The position numbers were made by a program, and so were the translations under genes. This document shows, one piece after another, positions 11,914 through 22,892 of a stretch of DNA of 64,000 bases. Every line of letters starts with the position of its first letter. Position 1 is the first letter of the stretch. The stretch is taken from positions 124,001 through 188,000 of the forward strand of contig JALRMH010000011.1 in assembly GCA_026119935.1 (NCBI GenBank). Reading direction: 5' to 3'. A model generated the notes under the pieces. It worked only from the letters and a program-made list of their open reading frames with translations, did no database searches and was not told where the DNA came from. This DNA is from Endothia cerciana (lineage: Eukaryota; Ascomycota; Sordariomycetes; Diaporthales; Cryphonectriaceae).

Positions 11914-12679
11914 GCCAGGCATGGGCAGCCCGCCTTCATAATTACTCACGGTCCTGGGGTCACGAGAGGGCAGCACGGCCGCGGCCGACGTCGATCATTT
12001 CGAGGGGTAGCACGAGATGAGAAGAGCGCCTCGACAGGCTTCGGCCTCGCTGCATGTGCACAGGGAATCCAGATCCTGCTGTATAAGATGGCACAATGCT
12101 ATATAGCCCGTATACTCAACCATCGTGTGTCACAAGTAGGAAGTCCCCAGTACCGAGCCTTAGTGCCGTGGTGAGGCAGTCGTGAGGCTCGCAAGACGGC
12201 CCAAGGTGAGGACAGCTCCCGGGTGCCAAGCGCAATGACTGACGGGAACCGCCCTACTTGAAGCGAAAAGGGAGTGCTGTTACGGTGAGGCCGACTCCTA
12301 TCTCGCGTAGGACCAGCACTGGGAGCATAGTGGTCCAGGCTCTGTCTGGAGGGACGAGACGGCAGTGGTGAGAGGCCAGTCAGGGGGGCGGGAGCCCCTC
12401 CTATTCGCCCAGGGGCCCAGACAACGCCCCGTTCTGCAGCAGGAGAGCTGGGGCACGCATGGAGCTCCTTGGGGGGGGGGGGGGCGTGCCGGCGTGCCCA
12501 GGTGTACAATACGTAGCTAGTTTTGGAGACTATCCGACACGTCGACCTCGAACAATTCCACAACCGAACTCACCGACACTCCCAGTGCTCTCTTTGAACC
12601 TGTCTCATCCTCTGTGAACCGTCCACCTCCTCGAGCCATCTTCTCTCAACGGCATACCCTCACGACAGAAACCGCAATC
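11914..12679. other. Intergenic region between MRPL4 and GDI
   Basis: No gene seen. It contains a 14-G run at 12471-12484. The last 150 nt are a CA/CT-rich leader typical of fungal promoters before the GDI start. Confidence 0.5.
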
Positions 12680-14622
12680 ATGGATGAGATCGCAAAGGAG
12701 TACGATGTCATTGTGTTGGGCACTGGTAAGCATATGTCTCTCTCTCTCTCTCTCTCTCCCCCCCTACGTCAACCCCGCAATGTGGGGTTGCGTCGCTGGC
12801 TTGCCTGGGCTCGTCCTTGGTGAAGCTATCGCATCGTGCTGGGTCCATGTTTCTAACCGTGGTGACTCGACGATAGGTCTGACCGAGTGCATTCTCTCCG
12901 GGTAAACATCCCCGACCAATAATTCTTTCGAGAGGCTATACTTCTTCATTGGGACTGACGGCGCCGGTCGCACAACAGCGTGCTTAGTGTCAAGGGCAAG
13001 AAGGTCCTCCACATCGACCGCAACGACCACTATGGCGGGTGAGCCTATCCTCCATTCCCGGCTCGGCCGCCGAGACAGCAGCCCCGGAACTGACGCTGAC
13101 GACCGTTGATCACAGCGAGGCCGCATCTGTGAACCTCGAGACCGTACGTCTGATCGAGCACCCATCCCGAACCTGCCCTGCCCATCTCTAACCTGCCTAT
13201 CCAGCTCTTCAAGAAGTATGGCAACGGTGCGGGAGACGAGCCATGGAAGAAATACGGCCGCGCCAACGACTGGAACATCGACCTCATCCCCAAGTTCCTC
13301 ATGTCCTCCGGCGAGCTGACCAACATCCTCGTCTCTACCGATGTAACCAGATACCTTGAGTTCAAGCAGGTTGCGGGGAGCTACGTGCAACAAGGTTCCG
13401 CCTCCAAGGCCACCGTTGCCAAGGTCCCATCCGATGCCGGTGAGGCCCTGAAGTCGCCCCTGATGGGCATCTTCGAGAAGCGCCGCATGAAGAGCTTCAT
13501 CGAGTGGGTCGGTACCTTCGATCCCAAGGATGCGTCGACGCACAAGGGTCAGTCCCGAGTAGCCACACCGGCCCTCCCACCACAATCCAAGAGTTGGGGC
13601 CAGAATGCTGACGTACTACAGGCCTGGACATCGCAAACTGCACCATGAAGGATGTCTACGACAAGTTCGGCCTCGAGGACGGCACTCGGGATTTCATTGG
13701 CCACGCCATGGCTCTGTACCTTGACGACAACTACATCACCGCCCAGGGCGTCGCTCCCGAGGCGATCGAGCGCATCCGCCTGTACGGAAACTCCGTCGCC
13801 CGCTATGGCAAGTCGCCATACATCTACCCTCTGTACGGCCTTGGCGAGCTGCCTCAGGGCTTCGCTCGTCTGTCCGCCATCTACGGTGGTACCTACATGC
13901 TGAACACCAATGTCGATGAGGTGCTGTATGAGAACGGCGCGGCCGTCGGCATCAAGGCCACCATGACCGGCATCGAGCCCGAGATGAAGTTCGAGACCAA
14001 GGCGAAGATGATCCTTGGTGACCCAAGCTACTTCCCCAACAAGGTCAAGGTCACTGGCCACGTGCTTCGTGCTATCTGCGTGCTCAAGCACCCTCTGGCC
14101 GGAACCCACGACGCGGACTCTGCTCAGCTGATCATTCCCCAGTCGCAAGTCGGCCGGAAGAACGGTAGGTTCCCCTTGGCCCCTATGTCCCTAGGGCACG
14201 CTTGCTAATAGACACCCGTACAGACATCTACATTGCCTGCGTCTCTTCCGCGCACAACGTCTGCCCCAAGGGCTACTGGATCGCCATCGTCTCGACCATT
14301 GCTGAGACAACGGCCAATCACCACCTCGAGCTTCAGCCTGGCCTGGAGCGCCTTGGCAAGATCGAGGAGCAGTTCCTGGTACGTCGGCCCACGCATACCA
14401 GCCCAAGCCACATTGCTAACTTAGCCCCAGGGACCCCCTATCCCCTTGTACGAGCCTCTGGATGACGGAACCAAGGACAAGATCTTCGTGTCCAAGAGCT
14501 ACGATGCCACCAGCCATTTTGAGACCACCACCGATGATGTCAGGGACATCTACCGTCGGTGCGCGGGTGAGGAGCTGAAGGTGGAGGGTCTGAGAGAGGG
14601 TATCCAGGTCGCGGAGGAGTAA
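12680..14622 (+). CDS. GDI1: Rab GDP-dissociation inhibitor (GDI)
   Basis: Cytosolic chaperone that extracts GDP-bound, prenylated Rab/Ypt GTPases from membranes and recycles them in vesicle traffic. Eight exons (12680-12725, 12877-12901, 12979-13038, 13116-13143, 13205-13547, 13622-14164, 14224-14378, 14431-14622) give 463 aa, the usual length. The N-terminus has the FAD-fold-like motif YDVIVLGTGLTECILSG and the conserved DRNDHYGGE segment. The Rab-binding region NIDLIPKFLMSSGELTNILV and the MGIFEKRR stretch follow. The later hallmarks YIYPLYGLGELPQGFARLSA and GGTYMLN are intact. Introns crowd the 5' end, giving three exons of 25-60 nt, and the first intron contains a (CT)n run. All boundaries are GT-AG and in phase. 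Confidence 0.96.
12737..12758. repeat. (CT)n microsatellite inside GDI intron 1
   Basis: About eleven CT units followed by a C run, located just after the intron donor. Confidence 0.9.
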
Positions 14623-15647
14623 AGAGGATCTGAAGGAATTAGTGGACGGAACGGGTCATGGCGCCTGTAGGCATGTACTTGGGTCGAGGTCAGCTCAGGT
14701 GAATACTGAATAATAGGCAGAAACGGGGCGGAGGGGTGCCTGCCCTTCATGAGGCAAATCGAGAGCAACAGCTTTGACACCAATTTCAGGAGATGCCGTC
14801 TGTCCAGTGCCCTAAGGAGGAACGCACGTGTCAATACATATATAGGTGTCTAGTTTCCCATGTACGACGACGATCCCATCCCGCCGCTTGACCAACTCTG
14901 ACGGGCAGCTCACCTCGCATAAGCTGCAGCACCCACGTACCCCGACCTACCTCGAGTGCCTTGGCGACACCCGAGTTCTTTGAGCAACGAGGAGCGTTGA
15001 GCAGTGCGGTCATCTCCTCGTACTCCCGCAGCGCCGCCTGTTCGGGCCAGGTCGTTTTGCGAGGTGGGAAAGTACCGCAGCGGCACAGGGTGAGGACAGC
15101 CCGATGGGTGCCAGAATGATCTCAACCGGAGACAGGGAGTTATAACGGACTCGTCCGTAGGGAGGCGTGCCTGGCGGGAACGAGGGGTCTTCGCCAGCTT
15201 CGAACAAGAAGACTAGGTGAGGTACTGCAAGACCGTTCCTGTCGCAACCTGCCATCATCAGTCCTCGTATTTACCCGCTATTGTAGGCATCTAGACGTTT
15301 GTTTATACATGTCACGGGTTGTGGTGACCTCAGCACCGGCGAGAACCATGATGTTCCGAGGCAATGCCATGATAGTTCCGGAGAAGAACGAAACATTTCA
15401 GGATCCTGATCAGAGCCATGGGTCAAGCAAAAAAAGGATTTTTTTTTAATTATTCCTTGGATACCCGGACGAACAGGGGGGTATCGAAAGCCGAAGGAAG
15501 GAAAGATCAGATTCCGTCGTGAGAATGCGCAGAATTACCGTTCTATCTCGAGGCCGAAATGAAGCAATACCCTTGAGCCTGAGCTCTTTTTTTTTTTGCA
15601 TAACCTTGCCGAACGCCATGTCCCATGTGAAACCTCCGCATCATGCC
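14623..15647. other. Convergent intergenic region GDI / NOG1
   Basis: About 1 kb between two gene 3' ends. On the minus strand, 14970-15070 could be read as ALREYEEMTALLNAPRCSKN, which has a coding-like look, but no consistent gene can be built around it. Poly-A and poly-T runs occur near 15428-15450 and 15589-15598. Otherwise I see nothing. Confidence 0.4.
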
Positions 15648-17754
15648 TTAACGACGTGAAGTCTTGCCCATACCACGCTTTCCAGCGAACTGTTCATAGA
15701 GTCAGCATCTGTCATACCGAAATGACGAAGGAGGGGTGGGAAAGACTTACCAAATGCTTCGGCATAGAGGCAGCAACGTGTCTGTCGGCCTCACCCGCCC
15801 GGGCCATCCTATTCATCTTCCTCTGCCCAAGCTTGGCCGCTCTTTCCGCCTTGGTGCGTGCCATCTCATCTGTAACACCGTCCTGCCGTCTATCCGTGGC
15901 GGGTGCCTGGCTGCGAGCCCGACTCTTGGAACGTAGTCGCTCCCGGGGGGAGTCAACATCCATGCTATCGACGTCCTCAGTAGCAGCACGACTAAGAGAC
16001 CGGCCACGGGAGCTTGGTGCTGCCCTGCCACGAGCCTCGATCTCTGTCGCGTCGATGCCGAGCTGGTCGAGGTGGTCTGCGAGCTGTGACAGAGGCCTCT
16101 TGACCTTGCTTCTGGGTAGTATGGCGCGGTTCTTCAAGGACTTCCTCATCCTGGCCTCATTGCGGATGAGTGCCTGCTTCTCGCGGATCAGCTTGGCCTT
16201 CTCCAGCAGATCCTCCTCCTCGTCGTCGTCCATCTCCTCTTCCGAGTCGTAGTAGCCCTCCTTCTCGAGGCGCTCCTCTTCCTCCTCAAGAGCGGCTAGC
16301 TTAGCGTCGATGTCCGGGTCGACGTAGTCGAACACATTCTTGCCGTTGACAACCTCGGGCATCTTGTCATATTTCCAAGCAGGGTCCTTGAGGTCCCAGT
16401 CTGCCCGAAGATCGACATTGAAGACGCCAGCACCGCCATTCTCCTCCTCGATATCCCGTGCAAGCTTCCGCTTCTCTGGATCACTCTTGTCGAACTTCTT
16501 CATCGTCTTAATACCTTCAGGGATGAAGGTCTCCAGCGGCGTCGATCCCTCCATAGGACGTGCCACGTGAATCCTGGTCATGACCTCCTGCAACCTGCTG
16601 CCGACAGCACCACTGCTTGACTGGCCGGCCTTGAGCTTCGTCGCCACACGCTCCGCGATCAGTTTTTCGCATGCTGCGTTCTTCACAGCCTGGACGCCTT
16701 CCTGAGTATTGCAACTCGCCTGAACCATCTCGACCTCACCAGACTTCAGCAGAGATTGTAGATCTGCCTGTGTCTCAGCGTCCAGATCTTCTGGGCGCAT
16801 GACGTCGATCTTGTTGATGACTATGAAGCAGATCTTGTTCTGGAAGAGAGGCTTGATGCTCCTGAACAGCGCGCACTGAGCCTTGACCGAGTAGCCACAC
16901 TGCTCAGACAGATCCATGAAGTACAGGATCGCGGCTCTCAAGTGTGCAATGGCTGTGATCGACTGCATCTCGATGGTCGTCATCTCCTCGAGTGGGTGGT
17001 CCAGAACGCCAGGAGTGTCCACAGCCTGGAAGCGGAGGTACTTGTAGTCGAAGTGACCAGCAAAAAGAGACTTCGTCGTGAAGGCGTAGGGCTGGACGTC
17101 GACATCGGCACGGGAGATGGAACGGAGGAAGCTGGACTTTCCAACGTTCGGGTAGCCGCAGATGACGAGGGTTCGAGTGTTTGGGTCGATTGAGGGCAGA
17201 CGGCCCAGATGCTGTCGGACCTCATCCAGATACTTGAGCGGGTTGTTGAGTCGCTTTATGATGGTGGCCATGCGACCGAGGGCAGCCCTCTTCAGCTGTT
17301 TGCACTGAAAGAGAGACTGGGCATACTTGATGAGGCGCACGTAGTCACGGCTGATGGTCTCGATCAAGTGCTTGGCTGTCGACAACTGGCCGAGCGCGAT
17401 TCGGAAGTGGTCGGCATCGTAGAGAGTGTGAAGGAGATCCTTGTGAAAGGGATGAATCTCATTGATTCGAGGAAAGGCCTCGAGGATACTGCCGATCTTT
17501 TCGGAGACTAAAGGACACCGTTAGTGTCGCTCCAACGACGCCTTTTCTGGACTGGTGTCATGATACATACATGTCTCTTGGGTAAACTTGACCTTGCGAG
17601 TGTAAAACGCACGGATTCTGCTGATTTTGAACCCTGCTCTGATCTGCGTAGGCAAGCGACGCTGGGTTCTCGCCAGCACGATGTCCAAGAATTCCAAAGA
17701 GGAGGGGACAGGAGGGATGTCCTTCCACTGCGTCTGTGTCTTTGTCGGAGGCAT
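15648..17754 (-). CDS. NOG1: Nucleolar GTP-binding protein 1 (NOG1)
   Basis: Essential GTPase of 60S ribosomal subunit assembly, acting in nucleolus and nucleoplasm on pre-60S particles. Exons on the minus strand: 17571-17754, 15751-17507 and a 42-nt last exon 15648-15689, giving 660 aa. The Obg/NOG1-type G domain shows G1 GYPNVGKSS (about residue 179), G3 DTPGVLDH (about 225) and G4 NKID (about 293). The N-terminal helical domain begins MPPTKTQTQWKDIPPV. An acidic coiled segment (EEEEERLEKEG and EEEMDDDEEED) lies near residue 440. The C-terminus is basic and ends with FAGKRGMGKTSRR, encoded almost entirely by the short last exon; losing that exon would remove the family's conserved tail. It is divergent from URA5 over about 420 nt. 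Confidence 0.96.
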
Positions 17755-18172
17755 CTTGAGAGAGCCGATGTCCCTGATGAGGGGGAAGGAGCAATTCTGT
17801 GAGGACGAGGGCGACGGCGACGGCGACAGCGACGACGATAACCGCCGCGAGGTAGATGAGGCTGTTGATTGAGAGCCGATGGGAGAGAGACTGAGTGAGC
17901 GTGGTGTTCAAGAAGGAACAGGAAGGAGCACCAGGGGAAAAAAAGTTAAGAGCGATGGGATTGATTGCTTATCGATAAGGACCCACTTGGAGTACCCCAC
18001 CACGCCAACAATATTTATTTGAGGTTGCACTGTGCGACGACAGGCAAGCACAACCTACTTTGCAGTATATTTTTCGGGGTTCTCGTCGTGACAAAAACAC
18101 ATCTCCGCCATCGTTATCTCTCCTCCTCCTTGTGGCCTCTCGTGAAGGTATCACCAGTCAAAGAATCACAAG
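17755..18172. promoter_or_regulatory. Bidirectional promoter NOG1 / URA5
   Basis: 418 nt between divergent start codons. The URA5 side is strongly pyrimidine-rich (CTCCTCCTTGTGG around 18120-18135) and the NOG1 side carries GGCGAC repeats near 17810-17832. The ATG of URA5 is preceded by CACAAG. No specific operator was identified. Confidence 0.5.
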
Positions 18173-18886
18173 ATGTCCAGCACTCTCACTCCCTACAAGG
18201 CTGAATTCCTCCAGGCTGCCCTTGATGGTGGGGTCCTCAAGTTTGGCAGCTTTGAGCTGAAGTCGAAGCGCATATCGCCCTACTTCTTCAACGCCGGCGA
18301 CTTCTATACCGCAAAACTCCAGAGCGCTATCGGCACCGCCTTCGCCAAGGCCATAATCGAGGCGCGCACACAGGTCGCCGGCTTCGACTTCGATGTCGTC
18401 TTCGGCCCGGCCTACAAGGGCATCCCTCTCGCGACGCTGACCAACCTCAAGCTGGGCGAGCTGGACCCGGCCTCGCACGCGGACACGCTGTGCTCGTTCG
18501 ACCGCAAAGAGGCGAAAGACCATGGCGAGGGTGGAAACATCGTCGGTGCCCCGCTCAAGGGCAAGAGGGTGCTCATCATCGACGATGTCATCACCGCCGG
18601 CACTGCCAAGAGGGAAGCCATCGAGAAGATCCGCAAGGAGGGCGGGGCTGTGGCTGGCATCGTGGTCGCGGTCGACCGTATGGAGAAGCTGACTTCCCCC
18701 GATGGCGACGACAGTAAGCCCATGCCTAGCGCGATGGGAGAGCTGCGAAAGGAGCTCGGCGCGCCGGTCTTCGCGATCCTGACGCTGGACGACATCATTG
18801 AGGGGGTCAAGAACAAAAACCTGGCATCACAAGAGATCATCAAGAGCATAGAGGAGTACCGGACCAAGTTCAAGGCCAGTGACTGA
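18173..18886 (+). CDS. URA5: Orotate phosphoribosyltransferase
   Basis: Fifth step of de novo UMP synthesis: orotate plus PRPP gives orotidine 5'-phosphate and pyrophosphate. Single exon, 237 aa, the normal size. Visible hallmarks are SKRISPYFFNAGDF near the N-terminus, VVFGPAYKGIPLA, the mobile catalytic loop DRKEAKDHGEGG and the 13-residue PRPP-binding motif VLIIDDVITAGTA at about residue 133. No intron and no frame problem. In fungi this gene is the classical 5-fluoroorotic-acid counter-selectable locus. It is convergent with the GNAT gene, with about 300 nt between stops. Confidence 0.97.
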   Translation: MSSTLTPYKAEFLQAALDGGVLKFGSFELKSKRISPYFFNAGDFYTAKLQSAIGTAFAKAIIEARTQVAGFDFDVVFGPAYKGIPLATLTNLKLGELDPASHADTLCSFDRKEAKDHGEGGNIVGAPLKGKRVLIIDDVITAGTAKREAIEKIRKEGGAVAGIVVAVDRMEKLTSPDGDDSKPMPSAMGELRKELGAPVFAILTLDDIIEGVKNKNLASQEIIKSIEEYRTKFKASD

Positions 18887-19194
18887 ATACTGGTCAATGT
18901 CCATGACGGCTAGCATGTTCCTGCTAGGTAAGTACCTTTTCCTCTCGTACTCCATGTCCGTCTATCCCTTAACTGGAAAAGCCAAAGTTTCGATATGATC
19001 GGAATGCCAACATCCTTAACGCCTCGCCAGCAGCCGATGCAGATCGGATCCTCAATGGTACCGAGAGCCATGAACTCCCCAAAACCTAAAGAGCGAGGCA
19101 GTCAGCGGGTCAGCTGGGGTATCAGGGACTTGAGACGAGTTGACACCCACACGAGAAGAATCGCCCTCTAAAGGCGTGCAATGCAGATGCGGGT
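18887..19194. other. Convergent 3' region URA5 / GNAT gene
   Basis: 308 nt holding both 3' untranslated regions. Nothing else seen. Confidence 0.5.
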
Positions 19195-20203
19195 CTAGGA
19201 TGATGAAGCATTCGCGGCAGGGGCAGAGACTGCTCCCAAATCAAAGACCATGTCATGCCAGCCCCCACCACCAAACTGGGCGTTGCTCTTCCCTGCATGC
19301 CTGTACCCGAAGCGCTCATAGTAGCCCACGAGGTACTAGCCCTGGAGCGTCAGTAGAGTTTTTTTTCTTCTCCCACACTAGCAAGCTCACGAGAGGGGCA
19401 AACGTACGTCCTGGCAGATAAGAGCGACACGCTCAGATCCGATGTTTTTCATCTGCTGGAGGAAGGCCTTCATGACGAGCTTGCCAAGGCCACAGCCCTG
19501 CAGCTTAGGCGAGACGGCCAGAGAGTGTAGACAGACCGTGCGGCCGCCCTCCAGGTGGCCCTTTCCGCCCTTGTTGCCCTTGGACGTCTTCCAGTCGGCG
19601 GGGAACTCCATGTCACCGTCCTGGACAGTCTTTGAATTGGAGGCCGTGGAGACGATGTGGGCTAGCAAGACGCTCTTAGCCTGGTCGGGGCGGTCAGTCT
19701 CCACAGGGTGAGCCGTATCGAAGGTCGCGAAGATGTCGGTGTCCTCGACCTGGCCGGGGACGACCGTGAGGAAGATGCCCATGCTCAGCTCGGGGCACAC
19801 GGTCAGGCGGTACTCAAGCTATGTGTAATGTCAGACCAATCTAAGCCGGCCACACACCAAGACCCTCTCGTCGTGAGCTTTAACGAACCTTCTCGGGCGA
19901 GGCATGGTGCTGGGGGTTCGGGGACGCGGCCACCTCAAGCGCGATAACGGACTGCAGATCAGAGATGCCCAGGGGGCGGATGTTGGGAGCGAAGGGGATG
20001 CCCAAGACCTCCTGGATGCGAGACCTGTGGGACATGTCCTTGGCCTCGCGACGCTTGGCGCTCTGGATGCGCTGCAGCTCGGCGAACTCGTCATCCACGT
20101 CCTCGTCGTCCTCGTCGAAGGCTTCCACGTTCTCGTTGCTGAGGATGTCCTTGAGCGACCGGGCGGCAGTGGACGGGCCGTCGCCCTTGGAGTCTGGGGC
20201 CAT
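19195..20203 (-). CDS. GNAT-family N-acetyltransferase (arylalkylamine / polyamine acetyltransferase type)
   Basis: Acetyl-CoA dependent acetyltransferase. Minus-strand exons 19889-20203, 19408-19818 and 19195-19335 give 288 aa. Start chosen at 20203 (MAPDSKGDG), since the longer upstream frame is low-complexity and leader-like. The N-terminal 75 residues are acidic and probably disordered. The acetyltransferase fold follows: IRPLGISDLQSVIALE, then LTVCPELSMGIF, LAHIVST, LHSLAVSPKLQGCGLGK (motif A, with the acetyl-CoA-binding Q-x-x-G-x-G) and VALICQDYLVGYYERFGY (motif B). The QDYLVGYYERFGF-type ending is characteristic of the fungal AANAT/PAA1 group. Intron 1 uses a GTTCGT donor, intron 2 GTACGT. 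Substrate (polyamine, serotonin or other arylalkylamine) cannot be told from sequence. Confidence 0.88.
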
Positions 20204-21738
20204 GGCTTGCTGCTGTTGCTTAGCACTGCATGCGACCCAGATATGTTGGTTCGTTGAGGGAAGGATACGTGTCTGGGCTGAGACAGGCGGAGGTTGTGCA
20301 ACGGCCTTGCTGACTTTCTCCTGGAATGACGAATTGACGCAAAGGGTCGAGCCGTTCCAGAGTGAGACACCAAAAGCTGCTGGTTCTCGAAAACTATCTC
20401 GACCTGCGTTGACGTAGTCGCGGAGCAGCAGGGGGGGAAGGCATTCGAGGTTCGAGGGCCTTTGTGGAACCTCAGGGCGGGTTGATAGTGGGGAAGGGGG
20501 AGGCAGCAGGTGGGACGGTTGCGCTCGATAACCCAGGAGTAAAGGCGTTGCTCGCTTCCCCCAGAAAAGTTTCGCGGGAACTGCACCGCAAGGCGACCAA
20601 TTCACCACGGTAGCTGCTGGGTCGCGTGATCAAAGACAAGAGTTTCACGATTCGATCGTCTCTGAGATTCTTCGAGACGGAAGGACGGGAGCCAAGACCA
20701 AAGACGGCCGGATGGCATCAGGGACGAGGGGTCGTTTCCGAGAGCTCCACCCGAAGGCCCCCAAGAGAAAATCACCATCACCTCTACGAGTTGGAGGGGG
20801 GGAAGAAAAAAAAAAAGAAAAAAAAAAAAAAAACACAGCTCGCCAGCGTGACCCATCGGACGGATCTGCATAGCCAGCCCCTTGTGGTCGAACTCTAAGG
20901 GACTCTTCCTGATCGATCTGGGCAGCGGGGCTCAGTGTGGTCACGAGGCTCAGTACCCCTGGAGCGGCACGGGCGACTAGAGACGTGGAGAGCCTGTACC
21001 TGGTATTCAGTATACCGTCGCTACGTTCGCTGTTACCGCCGTCGAAGCACATAAAAGGACGGTCTGAGGATAGGGCCAGTCACTCTGTTGTTCCAGGATG
21101 CAATTTTTTTTGGTCTTCTCATCTCCCACCTTCCTCGATCCTGCCCCGTCAGGACGAGCTCCCGGGGGCCGAACTCGAGCTCTTCCCCATAATTCGCGTC
21201 CTGATCCAACCCTCCCCCCCCCCACACCCCCGTTACATCCACCGGATTTTAAACTCGCATCTGGTGCTGGCCAATCCTCTGGCGGAGCTGCCGACATTTC
21301 AACGGCCTGTCCATGTGTGGCCTGCGCTTCTGCAAGCCGAATATGCAGGGCAGGAGCCGGTCGGCCAGAAGCGAGCAGATCAGGCTTATTTAAGGTTCCT
21401 TCTACAGCGGCAGCGGGTACAGGGTAGCGCTGATGTGCGCCCACATTGTCCCGTCCCGCGTCTTCTCCCCTCCCAAGGTTGGTGAGAGGAGGGCTGCAGG
21501 GCATCGACCGTTGACCGGTCGGCTCTGGGTCTGCTGTTTCATGCGGGCGGCCCGGAATAGCAATACTGCACAGGAGGCCTGTCCAGAGGCGTTGAGGAGA
21601 TATCTAGTGCTATGCAATGCCAGCCCGAAAGGGGCATTCGTGCTGCTGGACGGGTGTTGGGAATATCGTTGAGGTGATTGGCAGAGTTGGGCTGTAGTGC
21701 CATGTAGAAGAAAAGGAGGGAAGGTGGGGAGGTGGGGG

Positions 21739-21780
<42 letters not shown>

Positions 21781-22892
21781 AACGAATTTTGCCCTTCAAC
21801 AGTGGGCAAGAAGAAGGGCAGTGTGTAGGTCATATCACGAGAGAGAGGCTCCACGACGGTCCCCACCCGCCTTGATCTCAAACAGCAGCGGAGCAGGACC
21901 GTATGCTGCTTGCCGCGATGCAGTATAGAATCTTCAGTCCGGCACTGGGACAGATTCCTCCCAGGGCATGCATGAGTCGATGTCCTGAGGGAAGACCTCC
22001 TCACGTAGAGCCTTGTCGACACCGGAGTCTCTCCGTCGTGCTGAGCAGTCAGTCTTGTCCTCTTCCTGGCCCCAGCCCCGGTCGAGAAGTTCTTGGCGAC
22101 AGAAGGTGGCTGTGGCTGCGTCTCACGAGGATATCTTCCGGGGTGCACGGAGATCGGAAGCCCACATTGCCTAGCCGGCACAAGCCTAGCCCGGCAGCCC
22201 CCCCGGACGACCTCCCGTGCCTCCCCAGCTCTAGCTTCGAACCCCCAGTGAGGCACGGGCACACAGCAGCTATGGTGGGGCCTGCTTTGACCTTCGCGAG
22301 CCTAACCGGCCTGACACCCACGAACCTGCCCGGTACTTTGTAGAAGGCGACCTTCAGGTCTCTCCCACTGTGGAAATCAGGGCAAGACCACCTCTCTGGC
22401 TGGGGGTGAACCGGCGTGGCGGTGAGGGGTTTCTATCTCATTCCGGCTGCCTGCATCATTTGTAACGGGTGCCTCCCCTTCTTTTTCTTTTTCTTCCCCC
22501 CCCCCGCCCCCATCTTGGCCTGGTGCATCCTCACCGGGGAGAGTCTCTGGCCCGCCAATCTACGGTACAGGGCGTACCTCTATCCAATCCGAGCCCCGCC
22601 TCCGGCTGCTCCAGAGGCCCAGAACGCAAGGACAGGCCAGGGCCCTTAAAGTGCCTCCCCACCACGTCCTCACACCATTCCCGTGCGCTGACGTACAAGC
22701 ACCTTTTCGGGCCAGCACATTTCACCACACCTCTTCACCTCGCGGCCTGAGATAGAGCTGCGCCCCTCGAGCCACCACAACAAAACCCGGCTTACCTCCC
22801 TAGACCTCCCAAGGACCCAGATTCCTCCGTCGCACACGAGCAAGAAAACCCCAGACTACCAGAAAAGATACCCTCCCACGACCTCCTTCAGG
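20204..22892. other. Divergent intergenic region GNAT / DDI1, 2.7 kb
   Basis: No supportable gene. Open frames in it are broken by homopolymers (A-rich run at 20808-20832, poly-C at 21211-21221 and 22496-22507) and a (GA)n tract. The last 200 nt before DDI1 are pyrimidine- and CA-rich, as expected for a leader. Confidence 0.5.
21742..21774. repeat. (GA)n microsatellite
   Basis: About sixteen uninterrupted GA units, intergenic. Confidence 0.92.

Noticed and set aside
14831..15258. Minus-strand frames including ALREYEEMTALLNAPRCSKN
   Set aside because: One segment looks coding, but no start, splice set or homologue could be fitted; the region lies between two gene 3' ends.
20208..20608. N-terminal extension of the GNAT protein from an upstream ATG at 20608
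   Set aside because: The added 135 residues are low-complexity and leader-like; MAPDSKGDG at 20203 fits the family better.
21402..22262. 286-codon minus-strand frame with a Ser-Leu repeat
   Set aside because: The repeat is the (GA)n microsatellite; the rest is compositionally random.
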